The notes under the pieces: model-generated
Told to the model about the DNA's origin: nothing
The model's input: the letters and a program-made list of their open reading frames with translations, nothing else
Database searches by the model: none
Program-made: the position numbers and the translations under genes
Shown: positions 1-5,254 of the stretch, piece by piece
Layout of the letters: each line of letters starts with the position of its first letter
How positions within the stretch are numbered: the first letter of the stretch is position 1
Source of the DNA: CAYUYH01 sp964449175
GTDB lineage: Bacteria > Planctomycetota > Phycisphaerae > SM23-33
Length of the DNA: 6,637 nucleotides
Direction of reading: 5' to 3'
Assembly: GCA_964449175.1 (NCBI GenBank)
Contig: CAYUYH010000152.1
Location: 1-6,637, forward strand

Positions 1-4
1 CCCG

Positions 5-19
5 GCCCCGCCACCTGCA
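5..19. repeat. Edge copy of a dispersed GC-rich palindrome (one arm plus flank)
   Basis: These 15 bases, GCCCCGCCACCTGCA, are identical to the reverse complement of 5225-5239, where the same arm forms half of a perfect hairpin. Here only the right arm and its TGCA flank are inside the window; the left arm would lie just outside it. The shared TGCA flank beyond the palindrome argues for a related repeat rather than two unrelated GC-rich hairpins. It could also be the terminator of a gene to the left. Confidence 0.4.
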
Positions 20-59
20 TTGCCATGCGAGCCAGTGCGTTGCGCGGGGGGGCAGATTT

Positions 60-78
60 CGGTGAGCCTGTCGAACCG
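60..78. repeat. Short palindromic intergenic element (REP-like)
   Basis: The sequence CGGTGAGCCTGTCGAACCG has complementary ends (CGGT/ACCG). It resembles the short 'TTCGACAGGCTCA' type motif scattered between genes in many GC-rich bacteria, as I recall it. Only one copy is seen in this window, so the repeat status is inferred from memory and not shown here. Confidence 0.25.
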
Positions 79-95
79 GAGCCCCGCCGCGCTCC
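78..95 (-). terminator. Possible weak hairpin terminator after the PQ-loop gene
   Basis: GGAGC (78-82) and GCTCC (91-95) form a five-pair GC-rich stem with an eight-base loop, about 22 nt beyond the stop codon of the minus-strand gene. There is no T-run after it on that strand, so intrinsic termination is uncertain. The first 11 bases (78-88) also match 5241-5251, within the perfect hairpin near the right-hand gene. Confidence 0.25.
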
Positions 96-117
96 AGAAT
101 GAGCTGCGAGGCTAGTT

Positions 118-426
118 CTACGACCCAAGGGGCCTTGGTCGCGGTCTGAACCGCATGTAGAGCGCGATGTCGACGGCCACGAGAGCGGCGTTGAGGGCGT
201 AGAGCGCGGTGACGAGTTCGGGCCAGTCGCCGGCGGGCAGTGCGCGTGTGAGCTTGCCGGCAGTGCCGGCGACGTAGCCGGCGAAGATCAGGCACATGAA
301 GGCCAGGCTCTTGCCCTCCGTGCGGCGGGTGCGCCAGGCCTTCCATATGTCCACCGGCCAGGACACGCCGAAGCAGATCAGCATTGCGGCTTCCAGGACC
401 TGTCCTACCGTGGCGGCGGCGAGCAT
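118..426 (-). CDS. SemiSWEET/PQ-loop-like small membrane protein
   Basis: This encodes a 102-residue protein with three predicted membrane helices (about residues 7-29, 40-58 and 70-91), the size and topology of a SemiSWEET/MtN3 half-transporter. Such proteins form one three-helix bundle and dimerise to move small solutes such as sugars. The stretch FGVSWPVDIWKAW (19-31) places a proline in the first helix where PQ-loop proteins carry theirs. It is followed by a basic loop RTRRTEGKS (32-40), a pattern I know from uncharacterised bacterial PQ-loop-like proteins. The glutamine of the classical PQ pair is absent (P24-V25). The C-terminus is basic and proline-rich (RFRPRPRPLGS). The ATG at 426 is preceded by AGGAGT with 8 nt spacing, so this start is well supported. 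The gene stands alone, upstream of heptamer repeats. Family fold is fairly likely; substrate is unknown. Confidence 0.75.
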   Translation of the reverse strand: MLAAATVGQVLEAAMLICFGVSWPVDIWKAWRTRRTEGKSLAFMCLIFAGYVAGTAGKLTRALPAGDWPELVTALYALNAALVAVDIALYMRFRPRPRPLGS

Positions 427-515
427 GGGCAGGCACTCCTATTGTGCGGACCGCGCTGATGCAGCGGCCTGGGACGTTGAGACCTATGGGGAGGCGGGGC
501 CGAGGAACAATGTCA

Positions 516-543
516 AATGTTGAATGCTAAATGCTAAATGCTG
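516..543. repeat. Heptamer array 1: four tandem AATGYTR units
   Basis: Four consecutive 7-bp units are AATGTTG (516-522), AATGCTA (523-529), AATGCTA (530-536) and AATGCTG (537-543). They fit the consensus AATGYTR, with differences at only two positions. The block lies between the divergently oriented end of the TIM-barrel gene and the start of the PQ-loop gene. It is AT-rich against a strongly GC-rich background. It resembles short tandemly repeated heptamers (STRR) described between cyanobacterial genes, but any relation is inferred. Confidence 0.85.
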
Positions 544-569
544 GATACCAGTTGCCTCTGGCCGGTCAA

Positions 570-597
570 TTCGCAATCCGCAATTCGCAATCCGCAA
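570..597. repeat. Heptamer array 2: four tandem TYCGCAA units
   Basis: Four 7-bp units alternate strictly: TTCGCAA (570-576), TCCGCAA (577-583), TTCGCAA (584-590), TCCGCAA (591-597). The array therefore also reads as a 14-bp unit present twice. It ends six bases before the stop codon of the minus-strand TIM-barrel gene (604-606). It has the same unit length and copy number as the AATGYTR array 26 bp away but an unrelated unit sequence. Confidence 0.85.
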
Positions 598-603
598 TCT
601 CTT

Positions 604-1410
604 CTAGGTCGTTTCGATCAGCCCTTGGGCGAAGGTCAGGTTGGCCCGCGCGCCGGCGACAGGGTCCTTGCCGGGCGGGGTCTCCAATATCACCCAGCCG
701 TCGAAGCCGACGGCCTGCAGCGCCAACGCGACGGCGCGGAAGTCCACGTCGCCTTCTCCCAGGGCGATGTCGAACTCCGGCGGCTTACCCTCGACCAGGC
801 GGACGTCCTTGAAGTGCACCTGTGCGATCCTCTCGCCGCCCAGGTCGCGGACGGCGGTGGCCGCGTCCCGCTTGCGGGCCAGCGCCTCGCCCGTGTTGTA
901 GCAGATCTTCGCGACCGCGGAGTTGCCCAGGTAGTCCAGCAGGAACTGCTGCTGGTCGAAGTTGAGGGTGCTCTCGATGCCGAGGACGACGCCGGCCTCC
1001 TCGGCGCCCTCGACGAGCTCGGCCAACGCCTCAGCCGCCCGGTCGAGGTGGTCCAGCGTCTCGAGGGCGTTGTGTTCGAAAAACGGCAGCGACACGATGC
1101 CGACGCCGGCGGCTGCCGCGACTGTCAGCGCGTCGCGAACCAGATGCTGAGCCGCGGCGACGGCCTTGGCGTCGCCGACGAGGGTGGGCTTGTCGCGCAG
1201 CACGGCCAGGTTCAGCGCGGCGATAGGGCGGCGATGCTTGGCCGCCAGGGACTTCAGCCCCTCAGCCGCCTGTTCCCACTGCTCAATTGCCGCGGCCGCG
1301 GCGGTATCGTAGACCACCTCGACGCCGTCGGCGCCCGCCTTGGCCGCCTGGGCGAAGGCTGCATCAAGGTCCGCCGCAGCCAGCGATGATGTAGAGATGG
1401 CAAACTGCAT
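604..1410 (-). CDS. Sugar phosphate isomerase/epimerase-like TIM-barrel protein
   Basis: This encodes 268 residues, typical of the xylose-isomerase-like TIM-barrel (AP endonuclease 2) superfamily, whose members isomerise or epimerise sugars or act as inosose dehydratases or isomerases. The N-terminus MQFAISTSSL leads into the first strand. ADGVEVVYD (27-35) fits strand 2, and the usual catalytic-face residues appear in order: GIES (E146), CYNTGEA (170-176), QVHFKD (197-202, H199) and ILETP (241-245, E243). GEGDVDF (218-224) is the common loop before the last strands. In D-tagatose 3-epimerase relatives the third position is normally an aspartate and is followed by a histidine; here they read N172 and E175, so the metal site may be altered. 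No signal peptide is seen. It is the last gene of a three-gene minus-strand cluster, starting 27 nt after the cyclophilin-like gene; the upstream ribosome site is weak (GGAG at 11 nt). The exact substrate cannot be told. Confidence 0.85.
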   Translation of the reverse strand: MQFAISTSSLAAADLDAAFAQAAKAGADGVEVVYDTAAAAAIEQWEQAAEGLKSLAAKHRRPIAALNLAVLRDKPTLVGDAKAVAAAQHLVRDALTVAAAAGVGIVSLPFFEHNALETLDHLDRAAEALAELVEGAEEAGVVLGIESTLNFDQQQFLLDYLGNSAVAKICYNTGEALARKRDAATAVRDLGGERIAQVHFKDVRLVEGKPPEFDIALGEGDVDFRAVALALQAVGFDGWVILETPPGKDPVAGARANLTFAQGLIETT

Positions 1411-1437
1411 GCTTCAGTCGGCTCCGCAGTGGAACCT

Positions 1438-1818
1438 TCAGGACTTTGCCGCCAGTGTGACTTGCTGTCCGTCGGCGATCGATGCCAGCGCCGTCACGTC
1501 GCCGCGCACCGTCCCGATCGGGTTGACCTCGCTGGCGGCCCTGGGTCGGCCGTCCTTGCCGCTGGCCGGCGTCGGGCCGAAAAAGACGCACACCGCCTTA
1601 CCCGGCGGCCAATAGGCTACCTCGCCGACTTCCATGTCGCTGCGCGCGTCGTCGGCCGGCGGACAGTCCACCGGCGTGGCGAAGTAGATCTCTTGGCCCC
1701 AGGTGTTGACGCTGCCTTCGATCGGCAGGGCCTGGCAGATGGCCCGGGCTGACGCCGAGTCGTTCAGCTCGGCCTCGAGCACGACCGAACCAGCGGAGAT
1801 GGTGATCGTCTGTCCCAT
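1438..1818 (-). CDS. Cyclophilin-like fold protein (TM1367/DUF369 family)
   Basis: This encodes 126 residues matching the small bacterial and archaeal family formerly called DUF369, represented by Thermotoga TM1367, whose structure is a cyclophilin-like barrel. Recognisable family blocks are ALPIEGSVNTWGQEIYF (30-46), VGEVAYWPPG (64-73), CVFFGPTP (77-84) and SEVNPIGTV (96-104). The N-terminus, a short beta strand followed by LEAELNDSASA, is where family members normally begin, and an in-frame stop at 1840-1842 rules out a longer product. The ATG at 1818 has no clear ribosome site, so translation may depend on the cupin gene that ends 27 nt upstream. Peptidyl-prolyl isomerase activity has not, to my knowledge, been shown for this family, and the usual cyclophilin active-site arginine pattern is not evident. 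It sits between a cupin and a TIM-barrel enzyme, suggesting a small cytoplasmic helper or ligand-binding role, which is inference. Confidence 0.85.
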   Translation of the reverse strand: MGQTITISAGSVVLEAELNDSASARAICQALPIEGSVNTWGQEIYFATPVDCPPADDARSDMEVGEVAYWPPGKAVCVFFGPTPASGKDGRPRAASEVNPIGTVRGDVTALASIADGQQVTLAAKS

Positions 1819-1845
1819 GGGCGTTGCACCCGGGAGGTATTATCG

Positions 1846-2151
1846 TCATCCGGCCCGTCGAATCACCAGACAAACCAGCCTCTGGTCGTCGGCGTTGGCG
1901 ACGTGGTGGGCCTGCTCGTCGGTCGTGGCTGCCAGTTGCCCGGCGGGTATCGTGGTCTCGGTCTCGCCGGCGCCCAGCCTGGCCGTGCCCGTGACCACGT
2001 AGTAGATGCGCTCCTCGTCTGAAACGCCGGTCTTCTGTCCCGGTTCCATGCACAGCAGCTCCGCCGCCAGTCGGCTGCCCTTGTGCAGGCGGACCATCTG
2101 CGGCTTGGCGGTCGCGAACCGCACCTTGGCTATCGCGTTTATCGTTTCCAT
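1846..2151 (-). CDS. Small cupin-domain protein
   Basis: With the ATG at 2151 the product is 101 residues, a single cupin beta-barrel. The first cupin motif region reads EPGQKTG (36-42) followed by E46/E47 and YVVTG (51-55), then the strand LGAGE. The second motif reads IPAGQ (68-72) with H82/H83 and N86 behind it. The HxH pair of motif 1 is missing, so if a metal is bound it must use other ligands (E46/E47, H82/H83); it may instead be a non-metal cupin. The reading frame stays open 38 codons further upstream to a TTG, but METINAIAKV is preceded by GAAGG at good spacing, and the extra residues look non-homologous and would cover the promoter. It is first in the three-gene cluster. Its TGA overlaps an ATG (1847-1849) that is not in the frame of the next gene. 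Ligand unknown. Confidence 0.8.
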   Translation of the reverse strand: METINAIAKVRFATAKPQMVRLHKGSRLAAELLCMEPGQKTGVSDEERIYYVVTGTARLGAGETETTIPAGQLAATTDEQAHHVANADDQRLVCLVIRRAG

Positions 2152-2235
2152 CTGTCTGACCTTCTTTCGGCGGGGCGGCCGAGGCCGCTCCCAGGCCGGA
2201 ATGAATGCCTTTGAATCGCTGCGTAATCCCATGTA

Positions 2236-2265
2236 ATAGTATGCTCCTGACCCCGTCGGAATCAA
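2236..2265 (-). promoter_or_regulatory. Candidate sigma70-type promoter for the cupin/cyclophilin/TIM-barrel cluster
   Basis: On the minus strand TTGATT (2260-2265) is followed after 18 nt by TACTAT (2236-2241), or after 16 nt by CATACT (2238-2243). Each box has four of six consensus bases. It lies 84 nt or more upstream of the cupin start, in a locally AT-richer patch between divergent genes. The plus strand has only a weaker candidate for nadE (TTGAAT near 2211, 17-nt spacing, poor -10). Confidence 0.35.
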
Positions 2266-2326
2266 AACAGGCTGGCCGGTTTGTACGGCCGACGAGGATC
2301 CGGCGGCGCCGCAGGGTGGAAGCGCA

Positions 2327-3973
2327 ATGAAGATCGCACTGGCTCAGACGAATCCGATCGTCGGCGACATCCCGGGCAACTGCGCCAGAATCGCCGAGCA
2401 GATCCGCCAAGCCCGCTCGCAAGGGGCGGAGTTGGCGGTCTTCGCCGAGCTGTCGGTCGTGGGCTATCCGCCGCGAGACCTGCTGCGGAAGGAGCAGTTC
2501 GTCGCCGACAGCGCGGCGGCTGTGGAGGCGATGGCGGGCGAGTGCGTCGGCATCGCGGCCTTGGTTGGCTACGTCCGCCCGACGGGCGCCGGCGCCGGGC
2601 GACCGCTCCAGAACGCCGCAGCCCTGCTGGCAGACGGCGCCGTCAAGCACGTCCACGTCAAGAGCCTGCTGCCGACCTACGACGTGTTCGACGAGACGCG
2701 CTACTTCCAGCCGGGCGCCGACAGCGGCTGTGTTGAGCTTGGCGGCGTTAGGCTCGGCGTGACCATCTGCGAGGACATGTGGGACGCGGTCGCCCTCGGC
2801 AGGCAGCTCTACGGGTCCGACCCGCTGGCGAACCTGGCCGCCGGCGGCGCGCAGATCGTCGTCAACATGTCCGCCAGCCCCTACCAGATGGGCAAGGCGG
2901 CGACGCGCGAGGAGCTGCTCGCCAGGCAGGCTGCCCGGGCCGGCGCGCCGATCGTCTACGTCAACCAGGTCGGCGGCAATGACGAGCTGGTCTTCGACGG
3001 CGGCAGTTGCGTCGTCGCGCCGTCGGGCGAGCTGCTCGGCAGGGCGGCCAGCTTCCGCGAGGACCTGATCGTCGTCGATACCGCTGCGGGCGGGGGCGCC
3101 TGCCAGCCGCTGGGCGACGAGATGGCCCGCCTGTCGGCGGCGCTGAAGCTGGGGCTGCGCGACTACGTCCGCAAGTGCGGCTTCGCCAAGGTCGTGCTCG
3201 GCCTATCCGGTGGGATCGACTCGGCCGTGGTGGCTACCCTGGCGGCCGACGCGCTCGCACCCGGCAACGTGCTGGCCCTGGCGATGCCCAGCCGCTACAG
3301 CTCAACGGCAAGTCTGGAGGACGCCCGCGCACTGGCCGACAACCTCGGCATCGAGCTGCGCGTCCTGCCCATCGAGCCGGTCCACGTGGCCTACGGCGAG
3401 GTGCTGGGGGAGACGATGACCGTCGGCGCGTGCGACGGAACAGAGGAGAACATCCAGGCCCGCATCCGGGGCGACCTGATCATGGCCCACAGCAACGCGC
3501 TCGGCTGCCTGCCGCTCGCCACCGGCAACAAATCCGAGCTGTCGACCGGCTACTGCACGCTGTACGGCGACATGGCAGGGGCGCTGTCGCCGATTGGCGA
3601 CGTGCTGAAGACGGTCGTCTATGCCCTGGCCCGGCAGCTCAACGCCGAGGCCGGCCGCGAACGCATCCCGCCGAGCATCATCGACAAGCCGCCAAGCGCC
3701 GAGCTGAAGCCCGACCAGCTCGATCAGGACAAGCTGCCTGCCTACGACCTGCTGGACGAAATCCTGCGGCGGTACATAGAACAGGATCTCACGGCCCGGC
3801 AGATCATCGCCGACGGCCTGGACGCCGCGACGGTGCGACGGGTGGCGGCCATGGTCGACGCCGCAGAGTTCAAGCGCCGCCAAGCCGCGCCGGTAATTAA
3901 GGTTACAGCCCGGGCCTTCGGCAGCGGCAGGCGCATGCCTATCGCCCAGCGATACACACCGTCGGATCGCTAG
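2327..3973 (+). CDS. nadE: Glutamine-dependent NAD+ synthetase
   Basis: This encodes a 548-residue two-domain enzyme that converts nicotinic acid adenine dinucleotide to NAD+ using ATP and ammonia released from glutamine, the last step of NAD synthesis in the cytoplasm. Residues 1 to about 260 are a nitrilase-type glutaminase with the complete triad E41 (FAELSVVGYPP), K112 (HVKSLLPTYD) and C148 (GVTICEDMW). Residues from about 265 to the end are the synthetase domain: the ATP-binding PP-loop LSGGIDSA (293-300), ENIQARIRGD (374-383), ATGNKSELSTGY (398-409), GDMAG (414-418) and the tail KRRQAAPVIKVTARAF (516-531). Length is as expected for the glutamine-using form (about 540-580), against about 270 for ammonia-only enzymes. 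The ATG follows AGGGTGGA. It is divergent from the cupin cluster and appears monocistronic; no clear terminator is seen behind it. Confidence 0.97.
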   Translation: MKIALAQTNPIVGDIPGNCARIAEQIRQARSQGAELAVFAELSVVGYPPRDLLRKEQFVADSAAAVEAMAGECVGIAALVGYVRPTGAGAGRPLQNAAALLADGAVKHVHVKSLLPTYDVFDETRYFQPGADSGCVELGGVRLGVTICEDMWDAVALGRQLYGSDPLANLAAGGAQIVVNMSASPYQMGKAATREELLARQAARAGAPIVYVNQVGGNDELVFDGGSCVVAPSGELLGRAASFREDLIVVDTAAGGGACQPLGDEMARLSAALKLGLRDYVRKCGFAKVVLGLSGGIDSAVVATLAADALAPGNVLALAMPSRYSSTASLEDARALADNLGIELRVLPIEPVHVAYGEVLGETMTVGACDGTEENIQARIRGDLIMAHSNALGCLPLATGNKSELSTGYCTLYGDMAGALSPIGDVLKTVVYALARQLNAEAGRERIPPSIIDKPPSAELKPDQLDQDKLPAYDLLDEILRRYIEQDLTARQIIADGLDAATVRRVAAMVDAAEFKRRQAAPVIKVTARAFGSGRRMPIAQRYTPSDR

Positions 3974-4122
3974 TCCCACGTAACTGCTGGTGGCGCGAGT
4001 AGTAATTGAGCCGGGGCAAAGGAGCGGCGGTGCTCGGAACGCGACAGGGCGTTGGGCGAGTGCGGAATTGGGGATATTTGGGGTTTCTCGGAGTTTTTGT
4101 CGCCCTTCTGTCCCCATTGCGC
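3974..4122. other. Intergenic stretch with no recognised gene
   Basis: Between the nadE stop and the promoter at 4123 I see no convincing coding frame, RNA gene or hairpin terminator. The only pattern is two GGGG runs either side of ATATTT (about 4069-4082), followed by GTTTCTCGGAGTTTTTG, which gives a T-run without a solid preceding stem. Confidence 0.4.
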
Positions 4123-4152
4123 TTGACATCCGGGCCGTATTGAGGCTATAAT
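4123..4152 (+). promoter_or_regulatory. Strong consensus sigma70-type promoter for the PEP-CTERM gene
   Basis: TTGACA (4123-4128) and TATAAT (4147-4152) are both perfect matches to the housekeeping -35 and -10 boxes, separated by 18 nt. Transcription would start near 4159, leaving a leader of about 147 nt before the ATG at 4306. In sequence this GC-rich, two perfect hexamers at near-ideal spacing are unlikely by chance, so a well-expressed gene is inferred. Confidence 0.8.
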
Positions 4153-4171
4153 TCTCGGAGATCTGCGAGGA

Positions 4172-4309
4172 ATGTTGTACAGGCGCCTGGCTTGGGCGTC
4201 TGGGGAGCCAATGGGCTGCTCACCTCTTGCCCCCCCACCGCAGGCCGTTCGGTGTAGTCACTCGGCCAAGCTGTTGAGCCTATCAGTGCGGAAGGAGAGG
4301 CAAAGATGA
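4172..4309 (+). CDS. Possible 45-codon leader frame overlapping the PEP-CTERM start
   Basis: An open frame begins with ATG at 4172, about 13 nt after the predicted transcription start, and runs 45 codons (MLYRRLAWAS... ending VRKERQR). It stops at TGA 4307-4309, overlapping the ATG of the next gene as ATGA. The product is basic, with no recognised domain. GAGGA directly abuts the ATG, too close for an ordinary ribosome site, and the PEP-CTERM gene has its own good site inside this frame. An open frame of this length is not rare in GC-rich DNA. It may be a leader peptide with translational coupling, or coincidence; I favour coincidence slightly. Confidence 0.2.
   Translation: MLYRRLAWASGEPMGCSPLAPPPQAVRCSHSAKLLSLSVRKERQR
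4180..4202 (+). promoter_or_regulatory. Hairpin in the 5' leader of the PEP-CTERM gene
   Basis: CAGGCGCC (4180-4187) pairs with GGCGTCTG (4195-4202) over eight positions, one of them a G-U pair, with a seven-base loop. It starts about 21 nt into the predicted transcript. A smaller five-pair stem, CACCG (4236-4240) with CGGTG (4250-4254), follows. These may stabilise or regulate the mRNA. I do not recognise a known riboswitch, and there is no U-run after either hairpin. Confidence 0.4.
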
Positions 4310-4920
4310 GGTACGCGGCGCTAATCGCTCTAGGGGCTTTTGTAGTCGCCACCATTTCGCTTCCGGCGCAGGCCGGCATCTCCGGGTGGGATTGCGCAAA
4401 CGACGGTGACGGCGCGATCGACTGCACAGCTTCGTGGGATCCCAACACCTACGAGATGACCATGACGGGCAACCAGTTCTGGAGCCCCGGCCACATGGAA
4501 GGCAGTTTCACGGCCGACCCGAACGATCCCACCGTGACGATGATCACCTTCGTGGACAATGACACGACGTTCGACTGGACCGACTACCAGGTGAAGGTGT
4601 ACATGGACAAGTCGTTCACGTTGGCGAACGCGGCGGTGATATCCGGCCCGACCGGCTGGTCGGCGGCAGTCACCGACCCCAACTATGGGCCGTGGACCGA
4701 CGCCGATTCCCGCAACTGGGACTACATGGGGATCATAGACTACAGCGGCGGCACGCCCGTGTCCAACGACCCCAACGGCGTGAACACCTTGGGCTTCAGC
4801 TACCAGATGTCTTTCACCGGCAGCATACAGTTCGAGCAGGAGATGATCCCGATTCCCGAGCCGGCGACGCTGGCACTGCTGGGATTGGGCGCTGTTGCCG
4901 TGCTGAGGCGCAAGAAGTAG
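4306..4920 (+). CDS. PEP-CTERM sorting-signal secreted protein
   Basis: This encodes 204 residues with a clear export signal at the N-terminus: M-R-Y, a hydrophobic core over about residues 4-19, and a likely cleavage after AQA (21-23). The C-terminus carries a PEP-CTERM signal: PEPAT (184-188), a hydrophobic stretch (189-200) and RRKK (201-204). In known systems this signal is recognised by an exosortase in the inner membrane, which removes it and releases the protein to the envelope or matrix. The middle part is acidic and rich in Asp, Asn, Thr and aromatic residues (for example DPNDPTVTMITFVDNDTTFD, 71-90), consistent with an extracellular beta-sandwich, and has C30 and C40 that could form a disulfide. 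I recognise no catalytic domain. The start is supported by AAGGAGAGG, with GGAG 8 nt before the ATG, and by the strong promoter upstream. No exosortase is in the window. Confidence 0.9.
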   Translation: MRYAALIALGAFVVATISLPAQAGISGWDCANDGDGAIDCTASWDPNTYEMTMTGNQFWSPGHMEGSFTADPNDPTVTMITFVDNDTTFDWTDYQVKVYMDKSFTLANAAVISGPTGWSAAVTDPNYGPWTDADSRNWDYMGIIDYSGGTPVSNDPNGVNTLGFSYQMSFTGSIQFEQEMIPIPEPATLALLGLGAVAVLRRKK

Positions 4921-4947
4921 AGCGAAGTCCATACTCAAGTACTACGA

Positions 4948-4980
4948 CAGGCGAGTCGCGGGGCGGCCCGCCTGTTCTCT
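4948..4980 (+). terminator. Possible terminator of the PEP-CTERM gene
   Basis: CAGGCG (4948-4953) pairs with CGCCTG (4969-4974), about 28 nt after the stop codon, and is followed by the pyrimidine-rich TTCTCT. The 15-nt loop is GC-rich and may fold further (GGG/CCC). The tail is only moderately T-rich, so this is a tentative call. Confidence 0.35.
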
Positions 4981-5021
4981 TGCGCGCGGAGTGGGGCCGG
5001 GGCGGGCAGCCGCATGAGATA

Positions 5022-5173
5022 GTTTCGAGATCCCTCTTGCAGCGCGGTGGGGGGGCCGCCCCCCCCCCGGGCCCAAGGGCGTTTGGCCCGAACACCCGGG
5101 GGGGGGCCGGGCCCCCCCCCCCCCTGGGGGGGGGTAGCNNNNNNNNNNTATATTGTTTCTATATCCCTCTTGC
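5022..5173. repeat. 19-bp near-identical direct repeats flanking the assembly gap
   Basis: The 19 bases at 5022-5040 and 5155-5173 agree at 17 positions, with the last 11 (ATCCCTCTTGC) identical. One copy lies on each side of the N run. Both are followed by long G-rich tracts. This looks like the same locus represented at two contig ends, or two copies of a repeat that broke the assembly. Confidence 0.6.
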
Positions 5174-5190
5174 CGGGGGGGGGGGCGCCG
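5046..5190. other. Assembly gap (ten Ns, 5139-5148) with suspicious G/C homopolymers
   Basis: Ten Ns at 5139-5148 mark a scaffold join. On the left are runs of 10 C (5059-5068), 9 G (5098-5106), 13 C (5112-5124) and 9 G (5126-5134); on the right is a run of 11 G (5175-5185). Such tracts are not seen elsewhere in the window and are typical of low-quality contig ends. The remainder of 4921-5279 holds no gene that I can support, and frames running across this stretch should be disregarded. True gap length is unknown. Confidence 0.9.
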
Positions 5191-5228
5191 GCCCCACGGG
5201 GTTACACATGAGCTTTCGAAACGTTGCA

Positions 5229-5254
5229 GGTGGCGGGGCAGGAGCCCCGCCACC
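5229..5254 (-). terminator. Perfect 11-bp hairpin after leuC, probably a terminator or dispersed palindrome
   Basis: GGTGGCGGGGC (5229-5239) and GCCCCGCCACC (5244-5254) are exact inverted copies around the four-base loop AGGA. The hairpin sits 25 nt beyond the minus-strand leuC stop, a normal place for a terminator, but neither strand has a proper T-run after it. One arm with its TGCA flank recurs at positions 5-19, so it may belong to a dispersed family of intergenic palindromes that also stop transcription. Confidence 0.55.

Noticed and set aside
511..516. TTGACA on the minus strand as a -35 box for the PQ-loop gene
   Set aside because: No acceptable -10 box at 15-19 nt; the nearest candidate is at about 22 nt. 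It also overlaps the first heptamer.
516..597. CRISPR-like array
   Set aside because: Units are only 7 bp and directly abut without spacers, so this is a short tandem repeat.
538..1389. Plus-strand open frame of 283 codons
   Set aside because: It is the antisense shadow of the TIM-barrel gene; its translation shows no recognisable domain, whereas the minus-strand product has clear motifs.
2152..2265. N-terminal extension of the cupin from a TTG at 2265
   Set aside because: The extra 38 residues do not look like a cupin, the internal ATG at 2151 has a good ribosome site, and the extension overlaps the likely promoter.
1598..2656. Minus-strand open frame of 352 codons
   Set aside because: It crosses three better-supported genes out of frame; the composition is Arg/Gly/Ala-rich, typical of out-of-frame GC-rich DNA.
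4066..4110. Terminator or G-quadruplex behind nadE
   Set aside because: Only two GGGG runs occur and the T-run is not preceded by a stable stem.
4160..4305. Known riboswitch (for example GEMM or cobalamin) in the PEP-CTERM leader
   Set aside because: I could not find the conserved core bases of either class; only generic hairpins are visible.
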